Part shown: positions 1-6,787 of the stretch, in pieces
Numbering within the stretch: position 1 is the first letter of the stretch
Layout: each line of letters begins with the position of its first letter
Origin: Thermoleophilia bacterium
GTDB lineage: Bacteria; Actinomycetota; Thermoleophilia; Gaiellales; Gaiellaceae
Length of the DNA: 53,730 nucleotides
NCBI GenBank assembly: GCA_009694305.1
Contig: SHVL01000014.1
Coordinates: 1-53,730, forward strand
Direction: 5' to 3'
Program-made: the position numbers and the translations under genes
Notes under the pieces: model-generated
What the model was told of the DNA's origin: nothing
Database searches by the model: none
What the model saw: the letters and a program-made list of their open reading frames with translations, nothing else

Positions 1-1
1 C

Positions 2-112
2 CTAGCCACTCTCGTCCGGAGCAGGCGAGCCACGCTCGTCACCGCAGTCTGCCTGGGCGCAGCACTCACCATCTTTGTGGTCAGATGGGCTCTGTGGTAC
101 TGGATAGCCTGA
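2..112 (+). CDS. C-terminal end of a membrane protein (partial, enters from the left)
   Basis: An open frame enters at base 2 and stops with TGA at 110-112, giving the last 36 residues of a protein. A basic stretch (VRSRR) is followed by about 20 hydrophobic residues and a Trp-rich end (RWALWYWIA), so the visible part is one C-terminal membrane helix. It sits 14 bases upstream of the CPBP protease start and is probably in the same transcript. The family cannot be recognised from this fragment. Confidence 0.5.
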   Translation, partial: LATLVRSRRATLVTAVCLGAALTIFVVRWALWYWIA

Positions 113-126
113 CGAAGAGAGGCAGC

Positions 127-831
127 ATGAGCGAAGCCAACGGATACGGAAACAGGGGGTCCCCACCTCCGTCGGACGACCGCCAGCCAGCACGGCTCAT
201 CGCCTGGGCCACCCTCGTCGGGCTGCTCGTCCTTGCGTCGTACGCATCGCGACTCACCGGTAGTACGCCGCGCGAGAATCTGCTCTACCAGTGGTCTACC
301 TTCTTTGGCGGTGTGATCCAGTACGGGATCATGCTCGTCCTCACCGTTGCGATCGCCGGAGGACTGAACCGTCCGTTGCTCGCTCTCGAGCGCCCAACGG
401 AGCCGAAAAGGGCAGCCGGCCTCGCGGTCATTGCCCTGGGCGTCATCCTCGCGGCCGCGGCCGCTGCGTCCACGGTTTTCGATGCAGGGCGCGAACAGGG
501 GCTCGTGCCCACGGGATGGGACGGCGCCCACGCGGCACCGTTTTTTGCCAACGCCGTCGTCGTCGTGCTGGCTGCGCCCATCGTCGAAGAGCTCCTCTTC
601 CGGGGCCTCGGAATGGGCCTCCTCCTCCAGTTCGTCGGCCCTGTAATGTCAATCACCGTGACCGGCATTGCCTTTGGCCTCGCGCATGGCCTCGTCCTCG
701 GGTTGCTCGTCCTTTCGATCTTCGGTGTCACGCTCGGCTGGCTTCGCTGGAAGACCGGCAGTGTCTACCCGGGCATGGTCGTGCACGGCTGCTTCAACGC
801 GGCCGCCCTCGTGGTGGCGGTGGCAGTATGA
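127..831 (+). CDS. CPBP family intramembrane metalloprotease (CAAX protease/Abi)
   Basis: This is a 234-residue polytopic membrane protein of the CPBP (CaaX protease and bacteriocin-processing) family. The three diagnostic motifs are present: EELLFR with the Glu pair at 154-155 and Arg 159, FGLAH ending at His 187, and HGCFN with His 220 and Asn 224. These line the membrane-embedded active site in Rce1-type proteases. I chose the ATG at 127 over an in-frame ATG at 85 because AGAGG lies just upstream and the earlier start would overlap the preceding gene. The stop overlaps the next start (ATGA), implying translational coupling to chorismate mutase. The substrate is unknown; bacterial members act in bacteriocin immunity, prenylated-protein-like processing or unassigned roles. 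Confidence 0.88.
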   Translation: MSEANGYGNRGSPPPSDDRQPARLIAWATLVGLLVLASYASRLTGSTPRENLLYQWSTFFGGVIQYGIMLVLTVAIAGGLNRPLLALERPTEPKRAAGLAVIALGVILAAAAAASTVFDAGREQGLVPTGWDGAHAAPFFANAVVVVLAAPIVEELLFRGLGMGLLLQFVGPVMSITVTGIAFGLAHGLVLGLLVLSIFGVTLGWLRWKTGSVYPGMVVHGCFNAAALVVAVAV

Positions 832-1094
832 AAGACCGTTTCGACGAGATCCGGGCGGAAATCGTCGAAAACGACCATGCCATCGTGGCTGCCGTCAACC
901 ATCGGCTCGACCTCGTCACGGAGCTCTGGGGGCTGAAGATCGAACGCGGGCTCGACAACTTCGATCCCGACCGGGAACAACGGCTGCGAGAGGCGCTTGC
1001 AGAAGCAAACAACGGGAGGCTCTCGGCTGCGGGCCTCGACCGGCTCGTCACCGACCTTCTTACCCTGACACGAGCCGAGCTCGAAGCGAGCTGA
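828..1094 (+). CDS. chorismate mutase, AroQ class
   Basis: An 88-residue all-helical chorismate mutase domain converting chorismate to prephenate for Phe and Tyr synthesis. The E. coli AroQ active-site set is visible with a constant offset of two: Arg 9, Arg 26, Lys 37 (in WGLKIERG), Asp 46, Arg 49 and Glu 50. It is a stand-alone domain with no prephenate dehydratase or dehydrogenase fused. The ATG overlaps the CPBP stop by four bases (ATGA). It is followed after seven bases by the convergent DUF151 gene. No leader or signal peptide is seen, so it is cytoplasmic. Confidence 0.88.
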   Translation: MKDRFDEIRAEIVENDHAIVAAVNHRLDLVTELWGLKIERGLDNFDPDREQRLREALAEANNGRLSAAGLDRLVTDLLTLTRAELEAS

Positions 1095-1101
1095 CGGCGC
1101 A

Positions 1102-1644
1102 CTAGCCCTCCTCGTCGGGCGTTAACCCTTCTGGTTCCACGGCAAACTCGTCGGGCGAAACGGTGTCGAGAAAGCGCCTGAACTCGGCGGGATCGAGGTC
1201 GGCGAGCGACTCCTGCCCGATCAGGCTGCGCGAGACCTGGTCCGCATCGAACCGGACGCCCGACTCTTCGATCACCTCGTCTGCGGCGAAGATCCTGGCG
1301 TCGCAGCGAAGAGCGAGCGCGATGGCGTCGGAGGTGCGAGCATCGACCTCGACCTCCGCCCCGTTCTGGACGAGCGTGATCCTTGCATGGAAGGTGTTCT
1401 CGCGAAGCTCCGTCACGGCGATCTGCCGGATCTCTGCGTCGAGCAACGCGACAATCGTGGTCGCAAGATCATGGGTCATCGGTCGCGATGGTTCCGCTCC
1501 CTGGAGGCACATGAGAATCGCGGCTGCTTCGGAGTGGCCGATCCAGATAGGCAGGTACATGTCTCCGTCCCGTGTCTTCAACAGGACGATCGGCTGCTTG
1601 CCGACCAGATCGAAGCTCACCCCGTAGACGGTCATCTCACGCAT
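1102..1644 (-). CDS. bifunctional nuclease (DUF151/BFN) family protein
   Basis: This 180-residue protein carries the DUF151/BFN domain at about residues 1-135, recognisable from the YLPIWIGHSEAAAI block, the RPMTHDL block and the ARTSDAIALALR block. An acidic C-terminal tail (about 140-180) contains no known domain. Plant BFN1 has RNase and DNase activity, but the role of bacterial members is not settled. The ATG at 1644 has GTGAGGG four bases upstream; a second ATG three codons later is a weaker alternative. It converges with chorismate mutase and lies downstream of tRNA-Ile and its terminator. Confidence 0.82.
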   Translation of the reverse strand: MREMTVYGVSFDLVGKQPIVLLKTRDGDMYLPIWIGHSEAAAILMCLQGAEPSRPMTHDLATTIVALLDAEIRQIAVTELRENTFHARITLVQNGAEVEVDARTSDAIALALRCDARIFAADEVIEESGVRFDADQVSRSLIGQESLADLDPAEFRRFLDTVSPDEFAVEPEGLTPDEEG

Positions 1645-1758
1645 TGGCCCTCACCCCAGTGTATCGACCGTAGGGGTGTTTCGGCCACGGAGGTCTGGCT
1701 GCGTCCGGATGACGGTGGGCTGACCGGCGCCGAAACAGAAGGTGGTGCTCCTGCCGGC

Positions 1759-1789
1759 AAAAAGAAACCCCCGCCGGAGCAGGGGTTTC
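1759..1789 (-). terminator. rho-independent terminator of tRNA-Ile
   Basis: On the minus strand an eight-pair stem (GAAACCCC with GGGGTTTC, bases 1789-1782 and 1771-1764) is followed by C-free TTTTT at 1763-1759. It starts a few bases after the tRNA-Ile 3' end and is a textbook intrinsic terminator for that gene. It also insulates the downstream DUF151 gene. Confidence 0.85.
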
Positions 1790-1794
1790 GGAAG

Positions 1795-1868
<74 letters not shown>

Positions 1869-1878
1869 GCGGTCGCCG

Positions 1879-1884
1879 AGTGTA
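1879..1884 (-). promoter_or_regulatory. putative -10 element of tRNA-Ile
   Basis: The minus strand reads TACACT, ten bases before the mature tRNA 5' end. The same hexamer precedes tRNA-Lys and lies upstream of gyrB. No convincing -35 is visible at 16-18 bases. Confidence 0.4.
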
Positions 1885-1925
1885 CCGAACGCGGGCGCAA
1901 GGCCAGGCGGATTGCCGTCCCGAGA

Positions 1926-2768
1926 CTAGTGCAATGCCTCCAGTGCCTCCACGAGCTCGGCCAGTCCGGTCTCGTCGCCGAAGTGAAGCTCGAGCTTCCC
2001 GCCCGAGATCTTCGCAGGCAGACCCGTCAGCCTCTGCGCTGCGCTCCGGGCGCGGTCTGCGAGGGCCGGGTCAACGGGCTGGCTCGTGCGATGGCGGCGG
2101 GCACCACCCTCCTGTGCCGCCTTCTCGGCAGCCCTGACCGTGAGCCCGTCCTCGGTGATCCGCTGCGCGAGCCGGCGGCGAGCGTCGTCGTCGGGCAGCG
2201 CCAGCACTGCCCGTGCGTGGCCCTCGGTGAGGTCACCACGAGCGAGCATCCACAAGACGTCCTCGGGAAGCTCGAGCAGCCGAACGCGGTTCGACACGGA
2301 CGACTTCGAACGGCCGACCCGCTCGGCCACCTCGCCGAGGGAGAGCTCGAACTCGTCGATCAGGACTGCGTACGCACGGGCCTCCTCGACCGCCGACAGG
2401 TTCTCGCGGGCGACGTTCTCGACAAGACCGAGCAGGAGAGTATCGCGGTCGTCCACGTCGCGAACGACCGCCGGGATCGTCGGCACCCCGGCCTCACGCG
2501 CCGCACGCCAGCGCCGTTCGCCGGCTATCAGCTCGTAGCCACCCTCGACGCGAGGACGCACGACCACGGGTTGAAGAACTCCCTGATGGCGAATCGAGGC
2601 CGCGAGGCCACTCGTCGCCTCGGGCTCGAAGCGGCGGCGGGGCTGCCGTGGGTTCGGGTGCACCGCTTCGACGGGCAGGTGCAACAGCTCGGCCTCACCG
2701 GCTCCGCCGATCAGTACCTCGAGGCCGCGGCCAAGGCCACGGCGAGGTGTGTCATTGACGCTCGACAA
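1926..2768 (-). CDS. parB: chromosome partitioning protein ParB (Spo0J)
   Basis: A 280-residue ParB that would bind parS sites and spread as a CTP-dependent clamp, working with ParA in origin segregation. Visible features are the N-terminal RRGLGRGL motif near residues 9-16, the CTP/spreading motif GERRWRAA at 83-90, box II LVENVARENL near 116, a helix-turn-helix around 143-165, and a C-terminal dimerisation segment. The frame has no ATG or GTG near the conserved N-terminus. The only usable start is TTG at 2768, which lies inside parA and overlaps its end by 17 bases. The much longer upstream open frame is the shadow of parA. Translation is therefore probably coupled to parA. Confidence 0.93.
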   Translation of the reverse strand: MSSVNDTPRRGLGRGLEVLIGGAGEAELLHLPVEAVHPNPRQPRRRFEPEATSGLAASIRHQGVLQPVVVRPRVEGGYELIAGERRWRAAREAGVPTIPAVVRDVDDRDTLLLGLVENVARENLSAVEEARAYAVLIDEFELSLGEVAERVGRSKSSVSNRVRLLELPEDVLWMLARGDLTEGHARAVLALPDDDARRRLAQRITEDGLTVRAAEKAAQEGGARRHRTSQPVDPALADRARSAAQRLTGLPAKISGGKLELHFGDETGLAELVEALEALH

Positions 2769-3510
2769 GTTCCATCGCCACCTTCCAGTAAGCCTCCGAG
2801 CCGGGTGAACGGCGGTCATAGGCGATTGCAGGTAGCCCGTGGCTCGGGGCCTCTGCAAGACGCACCGAGCGGGGGACAGAGGTCGTGAACACGAGGTGAC
2901 CAAAGTGCCGACGGAGCTCTTGCTCCACCTCCGCCGAGAGACGGGTGCGGCCGTCAACCATCGTGAGCAGGATCCCGGCCACGGCTAGGCGTGGGTTGAG
3001 GCGTGCCTTCACGAGGTTGATCGAGCCGAGAAGCTGCGACAACCCCTCGAGCGCGTAGTACTCGGCCTGGACGGGGACGATCACACGGTCAGCGGCGGCA
3101 AGGGCGTTCACGGTCAGTGGGCCGAACGCCGGGGGACAGTCGAGAAAGACGAACGCGTAGGGATCGGTCGCAGCGGCGTTGAGGGCGTCGGCGAGATACC
3201 TCTCGCCACCCTCGAGGGCCGAGAGCTGGACGGCCGCTGCGGCGAGCTCGGGCTTCGCCGGCACGAGATCCAGGTTCGGAAATGCCGTCGGCTTCGCGAG
3301 GTCCCCGAGAGGGACTCCGTCGAGCAGGTCGTGGGTCGAAACGCCGTTGGCGCGCCGTCCGAGCCCCGAGGTGGCGTTCGCCTGCGGATCGAGGTCAACG
3401 AGCAGGCAACGCTCGCCCGCCTCTGCGAGGCAGGCAGCGAGGTTGACGGCGGTCGTCGTCTTGCCGACGCCACCTTTCTGGTTTGCGATCGCATACACCC
3501 GGGCAGCCAC
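2752..3510 (-). CDS. parA: chromosome partitioning ATPase ParA (Soj)
   Basis: A 252-residue ParA/MinD-superfamily ATPase that moves ParB-parS complexes. The deviant Walker A motif KGGVGKTT is at residues 12-19, LLVDLDPQAN follows as the A' motif, and FLDCPPAFG is the Walker B region. The GTG start at 3510 gives MAARVYAIANQ, in register with other Soj proteins, although its Shine-Dalgarno (GAAGG) is very close. It lies 40 bases after rsmG and overlaps parB, so rsmG-parA-parB is likely one transcript. No helix-turn-helix N-terminal extension is present, which is typical of the chromosomal rather than the plasmid type. Confidence 0.95.
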   Translation of the reverse strand: MAARVYAIANQKGGVGKTTTAVNLAACLAEAGERCLLVDLDPQANATSGLGRRANGVSTHDLLDGVPLGDLAKPTAFPNLDLVPAKPELAAAAVQLSALEGGERYLADALNAAATDPYAFVFLDCPPAFGPLTVNALAAADRVIVPVQAEYYALEGLSQLLGSINLVKARLNPRLAVAGILLTMVDGRTRLSAEVEQELRRHFGHLVFTTSVPRSVRLAEAPSHGLPAIAYDRRSPGSEAYWKVAMELVERQ

Positions 3511-3549
3511 ACCTTCAGGCTAGCCAGGGCAGCGGCTATTGCTCTCGTC

Positions 3550-4140
3550 CTATGCGAGTGGGCGTTTTTGCGCCACACCGGTTCGGCGTGGGAAACGGTC
3601 AGGGGTAGGGCCCGTCTTGCGAATCACCATCAGCCCTGGTGGCGACGGCTCGAGCGAGCCGGCGATCTGCTCCGCGACACAAGCGACACGAGCGCGTTCA
3701 GCCGTCTCACCAACCCACAGGACAACGAGTCCGCCCTCGGCTACGAGCGGCAGGCACCACTCGGCCGCCGTCGGCGGGTGCGCGAGCGCCTTGGCGACGG
3801 CGACGCCAAACTGTTCGAGCTCCTGTTCTTCCGCTCTTCCCCAGACAACAGACAGGTTCGGTAGATCCGTCAGCCAGGTCTCGAGGAACGAGCACTTACG
3901 ATGCTCCGCCTCGAGCAGTGTCACGGGCCGGTCGGGAAACACGGCGGCGAGTGGAATTCCTGGTGTTCCACCGCCGGAGCCGACATCGATGATCGCACCG
4001 GCTGTGCCGGCAACGACCTCGGCCGCTTTGAGCGCATCGTCGAGCAGGGCAGAGCGGGCACGAGCAGGGTCCTTGATGGCCGTGAGGCCTGGAGTGGCGA
4101 GGACGGCGGCAAGCCATCGGTCGAGGACGGGTTGCGGCAC
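3550..4140 (-). CDS. rsmG: 16S rRNA (guanine-N7) methyltransferase RsmG (GidB)
   Basis: A SAM-dependent methyltransferase that modifies 16S rRNA at the conserved 530-loop guanine (G527 in E. coli). The glycine-rich SAM motif IIDVGSGGGTPGIPLA is at about residues 50-65, and LLEAEHRKCSFLE is the second motif. The start is uncertain. The GTG at 4140 lies 11 bases after the jag stop and suits coupling, giving 196 residues. A TTG at 4185 would give 211 residues but overlaps jag and has no ribosome-binding site. The N-terminus is shorter than in many RsmG proteins with either choice. The jag-rsmG-parA-parB order is the usual one near oriC. Confidence 0.88.
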   Translation of the reverse strand: MPQPVLDRWLAAVLATPGLTAIKDPARARSALLDDALKAAEVVAGTAGAIIDVGSGGGTPGIPLAAVFPDRPVTLLEAEHRKCSFLETWLTDLPNLSVVWGRAEEQELEQFGVAVAKALAHPPTAAEWCLPLVAEGGLVVLWVGETAERARVACVAEQIAGSLEPSPPGLMVIRKTGPTPDRFPRRTGVAQKRPLA

Positions 4141-4150
4141 CCGGAGCAGA

Positions 4151-4861
4151 TCAGTCCGCAGGCCGCCTCGGCAGGACGACGACAAACCTGGTCGGCTCGG
4201 CGCCCTCGCTCGAGGTCTCGACGTCGGGATCGTCCTTCAGCAGTTCGTGCACGATGCGACGCTCGACAGCGGTCATCGGCTCGAGCTCCACGCGGTGGCC
4301 CGTGGCGGCGGCCTGCTCGGCAGCAGCACGAGCAGCTACTTCGAGCGTCGCTGCACGACGGGCCCGGTAACCGGCGGCGTCAACGACGACGCGTAGCCGG
4401 TCGTCGCCCTGCGTGCGATGACAGATCGCGTTCGCGAGGTACTGGAGCGCGTCGATCGTCTGCCCGTTCCTGCCGATGAGCACGCCGAGGTCGGTGCCTA
4501 CGAGCGTCGCCACGAGCTCCTCGCCTCCCTCGGCAAGGGTGACGGTCGCCTCCGCGTCGCTTGCCACGATCATCCGTTCGAGGAGCCCTCGAACGATGCC
4601 GGCCTGGCTCGTATCACCGTCGTCTGTGCCGGGCACGCCTGCACCGCGCAGACCCACGACCGGAACGGCCGCCGAAGCCACGACCGACGCCGGCAGATAG
4701 CCGACACCGAGGAGCCCTCGCTCGCCTTCGCTGACGACCTGAAACGTGATCGCCTCGCGATCGAGACCGGGAATGAGGCGCTGGAGATCACGGACGGCGC
4801 TCCATTTTGCCTCGCCGACCGTTTCGCCGGTCGCCTCGACCGAGATCTGGTCGGCGCTCAC
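4151..4861 (-). CDS. jag: RNA-binding protein Jag/KhpB (Jag-N, KH and R3H domains)
   Basis: A 236-residue protein with three domains: a Jag-N domain at about 4-55 (SVEATGETVGEAKWSA, ending in GLLGVGY), a KH domain with the GRNG loop at 130-133, and an R3H domain with Arg 201 and His 205. Jag/KhpB binds RNA with KhpA and affects cell elongation and division in other bacteria. The linker between Jag-N and KH (about 60-90) is low in complexity. The GTG start overlaps the yidC stop (GTGA), and the gene is always found beside yidC. Confidence 0.92.
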   Translation of the reverse strand: MSADQISVEATGETVGEAKWSAVRDLQRLIPGLDREAITFQVVSEGERGLLGVGYLPASVVASAAVPVVGLRGAGVPGTDDGDTSQAGIVRGLLERMIVASDAEATVTLAEGGEELVATLVGTDLGVLIGRNGQTIDALQYLANAICHRTQGDDRLRVVVDAAGYRARRAATLEVAARAAAEQAAATGHRVELEPMTAVERRIVHELLKDDPDVETSSEGAEPTRFVVVLPRRPAD

Positions 4862-5706
4862 TTCTTCGTGCTCCTGCCGCCCGAGGGGCGCTTACGGCGC
4901 CGCGGGGGGCCGGCAACGGGAGGGCGCCGGGGCGCCGGTGTAGAGGGAGAGGCCTTTCCCTTCTCAACAGCTCCGTTCTCGGGCGGCGCATCCTTCGCCG
5001 GAGTCCGCGAACTGCGCTTGTCGGGCGCTTCGGGCTTGGGCATCAGCCTCCGCGTGACAAGCCCCTGCCCGGTCGTCCACAGGTTGGTCGTCAGCCAGTA
5101 GAGCATCAGTCCGGCAGGAAAATGGAGGATGAAGGGGACAAACAGCACGGGCAACACCATCAGCAAGATCCGCTGGGCGCCCTGCATCGTCGAGGACATG
5201 AAGTACGACGAGGAAAGCTGACTCGCAACGTAGATGACGAGGAGCAGAGGCCCCCAGCCGTACTTCACCGGCACCGTGATGTCCACGAGGTGAAGCCAGT
5301 CCACCGAGCCGCCGTAGAGGGGAAGCACATCCTTGGTGAAGCCCTGGAGAACGTAGAAGAGCGAGATGAAGACGGGAATCTGGAGGACGATCGGCAGGCA
5401 CGAGGCTGCCGGGTTGATCTTGTTCTCCTTGTAGAACTTCATCAACTCCTCGTTCTGGCGCTGCTTGTCGTGCTTCCACTTCTGCTGCAACGCTTTCATC
5501 TCCGGCGCGTGTGCCTGGAGGGCCTGCATCGAGTGGATCTGCTTGACCGTGACCGGCACGAGCACCACGCGAACCATGATCGTGAGGGCGACGATCGACC
5601 AGGCCCACGAGAAGCCCACCGTCTCGTGAAGCCAGATGAGTGCCGACTCGAGGAAGCGCTCGAGCGGCTGCAGCGGATTGGAAAGGCCAAAAACCTGGAC
5701 GATCAT
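4858..5706 (-). CDS. yidC: membrane protein insertase YidC/Oxa1
   Basis: A 282-residue short-form YidC without the large periplasmic P1 domain of Gram-negative proteins. The conserved core runs from the first helix (WSIVALTIMVRVVLVPV) through the charged hairpin (MKALQQKWKHDKQRQNEELMK, shown only in part by family) to the later helices (SCLPIVLQIPVFISLFYVL). A basic Pro-rich tail after residue 230 ends in KK and probably contacts ribosomes. It inserts membrane proteins with or without SecYEG. The gene overlaps yidD upstream (ATGA) and jag downstream (GTGA). Confidence 0.95.
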   Translation of the reverse strand: MIVQVFGLSNPLQPLERFLESALIWLHETVGFSWAWSIVALTIMVRVVLVPVTVKQIHSMQALQAHAPEMKALQQKWKHDKQRQNEELMKFYKENKINPAASCLPIVLQIPVFISLFYVLQGFTKDVLPLYGGSVDWLHLVDITVPVKYGWGPLLLVIYVASQLSSSYFMSSTMQGAQRILLMVLPVLFVPFILHFPAGLMLYWLTTNLWTTGQGLVTRRLMPKPEAPDKRSSRTPAKDAPPENGAVEKGKASPSTPAPRRPPVAGPPRRRKRPSGGRSTKK

Positions 5707-5960
5707 GCCGGGCGCTCCGTCTCGCTCTGCCGACGCCCAAACCGCGCGTTCTCCGCCCGGTCTACGCCGCCGTGCGTCCAGGGGTTACAGCGCAGGAGCC
5801 GCCATCCGGTCAGCGCGCCTCCCCTGAGCAGTCCATGCGCACGGAATGCGTCGATCGAATACTGCGAGCAGGTCGGGTGGAACTTGCACGTACCTGCCGG
5901 CGTCAGCAGCCCGAATGTATGCCGCCAGACGTGGACGAGGGCGATGCCGGCGTTTCTCAC
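5703..5960 (-). CDS. yidD: membrane protein insertion efficiency factor YidD
   Basis: An 85-residue protein with the family signature CKFHPTCSQY (Cys 25 and Cys 31), followed by GGxLTGWRLLRCNPW. YidD is a small amphipathic inner-membrane-associated protein that assists YidC insertion and is almost always encoded between rnpA and yidC, as here. The GTG start overlaps the rnpA stop (GTGA) and the stop overlaps the yidC ATG. Confidence 0.95.
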   Translation of the reverse strand: MRNAGIALVHVWRHTFGLLTPAGTCKFHPTCSQYSIDAFRAHGLLRGGALTGWRLLRCNPWTHGGVDRAENARFGRRQSETERPA

Positions 5961-6307
5961 GCTGTCACCTTGCCGAGCACCTCGGTCACCTGCTCCACGA
6001 GCCAGGCGTGACCGCGCGTGTCAGCCGGTTCGGCGACACCGGAGCGTGCCGCAAGGACGTAGTCGCGGCCAACGGGAACGTCCGTGGCGAGACCCTGCCA
6101 CGTCTCGCGCAACTGACGCTTGAGCCGATTACGGACGGCCGCGTTTCCGACGGCCTTCGGCACCGCAAGGCCGAGACGCGGCTCGCCGGACGGGTCGTCC
6201 TCACGCGGAAACCAGTGCAGCGTCAGATAGCGCGTCGAGACCGACCGCCCCTGTCGATAGACCGCGTCGAAGTCCTTCGACCGTGACAGGCGATACCGGC
6301 GCTCCAC
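5957..6307 (-). CDS. rnpA: ribonuclease P protein component
   Basis: A 116-residue basic protein subunit of RNase P, which matures the 5' ends of tRNAs. The RNR signature NAAVRNRLKRQLRE is at residues 55-68 and the N-terminal RLSRSKDFDAVYRQG block is typical. GTG is the start. It begins 15 bases after rpmH, forming the conserved rpmH-rnpA pair, and overlaps yidD. Confidence 0.95.
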   Translation of the reverse strand: MERRYRLSRSKDFDAVYRQGRSVSTRYLTLHWFPREDDPSGEPRLGLAVPKAVGNAAVRNRLKRQLRETWQGLATDVPVGRDYVLAARSGVAEPADTRGHAWLVEQVTEVLGKVTA

Positions 6308-6322
6308 AGGCAGGACGCGCGC

Positions 6323-6457
6323 TCAGGCGGAGAGGCGCTTGCGCCCCTTGGCGCGGCGGCGCTTCAGGATCATCTGTCCGGCGCGAGTTGACATGCGAGC
6401 ACGAAAACCGTGCTTGCGCTTGCGGCGTCGGACGTTTGGCTGATACGTACGTTTCAC
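6323..6457 (-). CDS. rpmH: 50S ribosomal protein L34
   Basis: A 44-residue ribosomal protein, very rich in Arg and Lys. It starts with GTG as [18 protein letters not shown] and continues with [10 protein letters not shown], the universal L34 pattern, ending KRLSA. It heads the minus-strand transcript that leaves oriC leftward. AGAG lies upstream of the GTG and a TATACT -10 candidate sits at 6514-6519 on the minus strand. Confidence 0.97.
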   Translation of the reverse strand: MKRTYQPNVRRRKRKHGFRARMSTRAGQMILKRRRAKGRKRLSA

Positions 6458-6513
6458 AGTACAACTCTCTCGGTCGGCGATTCGTGGCCGCAACGTGCGG
6501 ACATGGGTGAGCC

Positions 6514-6519
6514 AGTATA
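6514..6519 (-). promoter_or_regulatory. putative -10 of the rpmH-rnpA transcript
   Basis: The minus strand reads TATACT about 57 bases upstream of the rpmH GTG. An 11-base palindrome (TGAGGTCCTCA, 6522-6532) overlaps where the -35 should be, and no good -35 hexamer is seen. The assignment rests on the -10 and its location. Confidence 0.4.
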
Positions 6520-6541
6520 GATGAGGTCCTCACCCGCCGAC

Positions 6542-6550
6542 TTATCCACA
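6542..6550 (+). promoter_or_regulatory. DnaA box, perfect consensus
   Basis: TTATCCACA matches the R1-type consensus at all nine positions, within the rpmH-dnaA gap. Confidence 0.85.
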
Positions 6551-6629
6551 GGCATCAAGCACCAGCGGGCGGGTAAAAGTGCTGCAGAACGTCGATGGGT
6601 TGTTGCCATCCAAGGCTCTCCTCGACCGT

Positions 6630-6661
6630 TTGTCCACAGGTGTGGATATCTATGTGGATCC
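6630..6661. promoter_or_regulatory. cluster of three DnaA boxes in opposing orientation
   Basis: TTGTCCACA reads on the plus strand at 6630-6638. ATATCCACA (bases 6649-6641) and GGATCCACA (6661-6653) read on the minus strand. The first pair is almost a palindrome separated by two bases, which would place DnaA monomers head to head next to the A+T-rich segment. Confidence 0.7.
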
Positions 6662-6694
6662 CCATAAATACCTGCAAAACAATGCTTTATGCTC

Positions 6695-6710
6695 AAAGAG
6701 TGATCTCTTT
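6695..6710. repeat. small perfect dyad upstream of dnaA
   Basis: AAAGAG and CTCTTT form a six-base inverted repeat around TGAT, about 80 bases before the dnaA start and ahead of the TATGCT -10 candidate. It may be an operator or part of the unwinding region; it is too small to assign firmly. Confidence 0.35.
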
Positions 6711-6738
6711 CGGACAAGTGGGATCCTTGCCGAGACGG

Positions 6739-6747
6739 TGCTATGCT
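6739..6747 (+). promoter_or_regulatory. putative extended -10 for dnaA
   Basis: TGCTATGCT resembles an extended -10 (TGnTATnnT) 41 bases before the dnaA ATG. There is no -35 at normal spacing. DnaA boxes just upstream would allow autoregulation. Confidence 0.35.
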
Positions 6748-6787
6748 CGCCGTCCGCGAGACCGACCACGAGAGGAGGCCCCGAAGG

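Larger units (their letters stand above)
6458..6787. other. chromosomal replication origin oriC
   Basis: This 330-base gene-free stretch between rpmH and dnaA is the likely origin. It holds one perfect DnaA box (TTATCCACA, 6542-6550), one near-perfect box (TTGTCCACA, 6630-6638) and two inverted degenerate boxes close after it (TGTGGATAT at 6641-6649, TGTGGATCC at 6653-6661). An A+T-richer stretch follows (about 6662-6710) that could be the unwinding element, with a small dyad AAAGAG-TGAT-CTCTTT at 6695-6710. Genes on both sides read away from it. The box number is low for an actinobacterium, so boxes in the dnaA-dnaN gap may also take part. Confidence 0.85.

Noticed and set aside
3511-6787. 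parS site for ParB near parAB and oriC
   Set aside because: I looked for the 16-base TGTTTCACGTGAAACA-type palindrome in the gene-free gaps and found no full match; a genome scan with mismatches would be needed.
6743-6787. 15-residue N-terminal extension of DnaA from ATG 6743
   Set aside because: The extension is not DnaA-like, overlaps the likely -10 and lacks a ribosome-binding site, whereas ATG 6788 has GAGGAGG and AAGG upstream.
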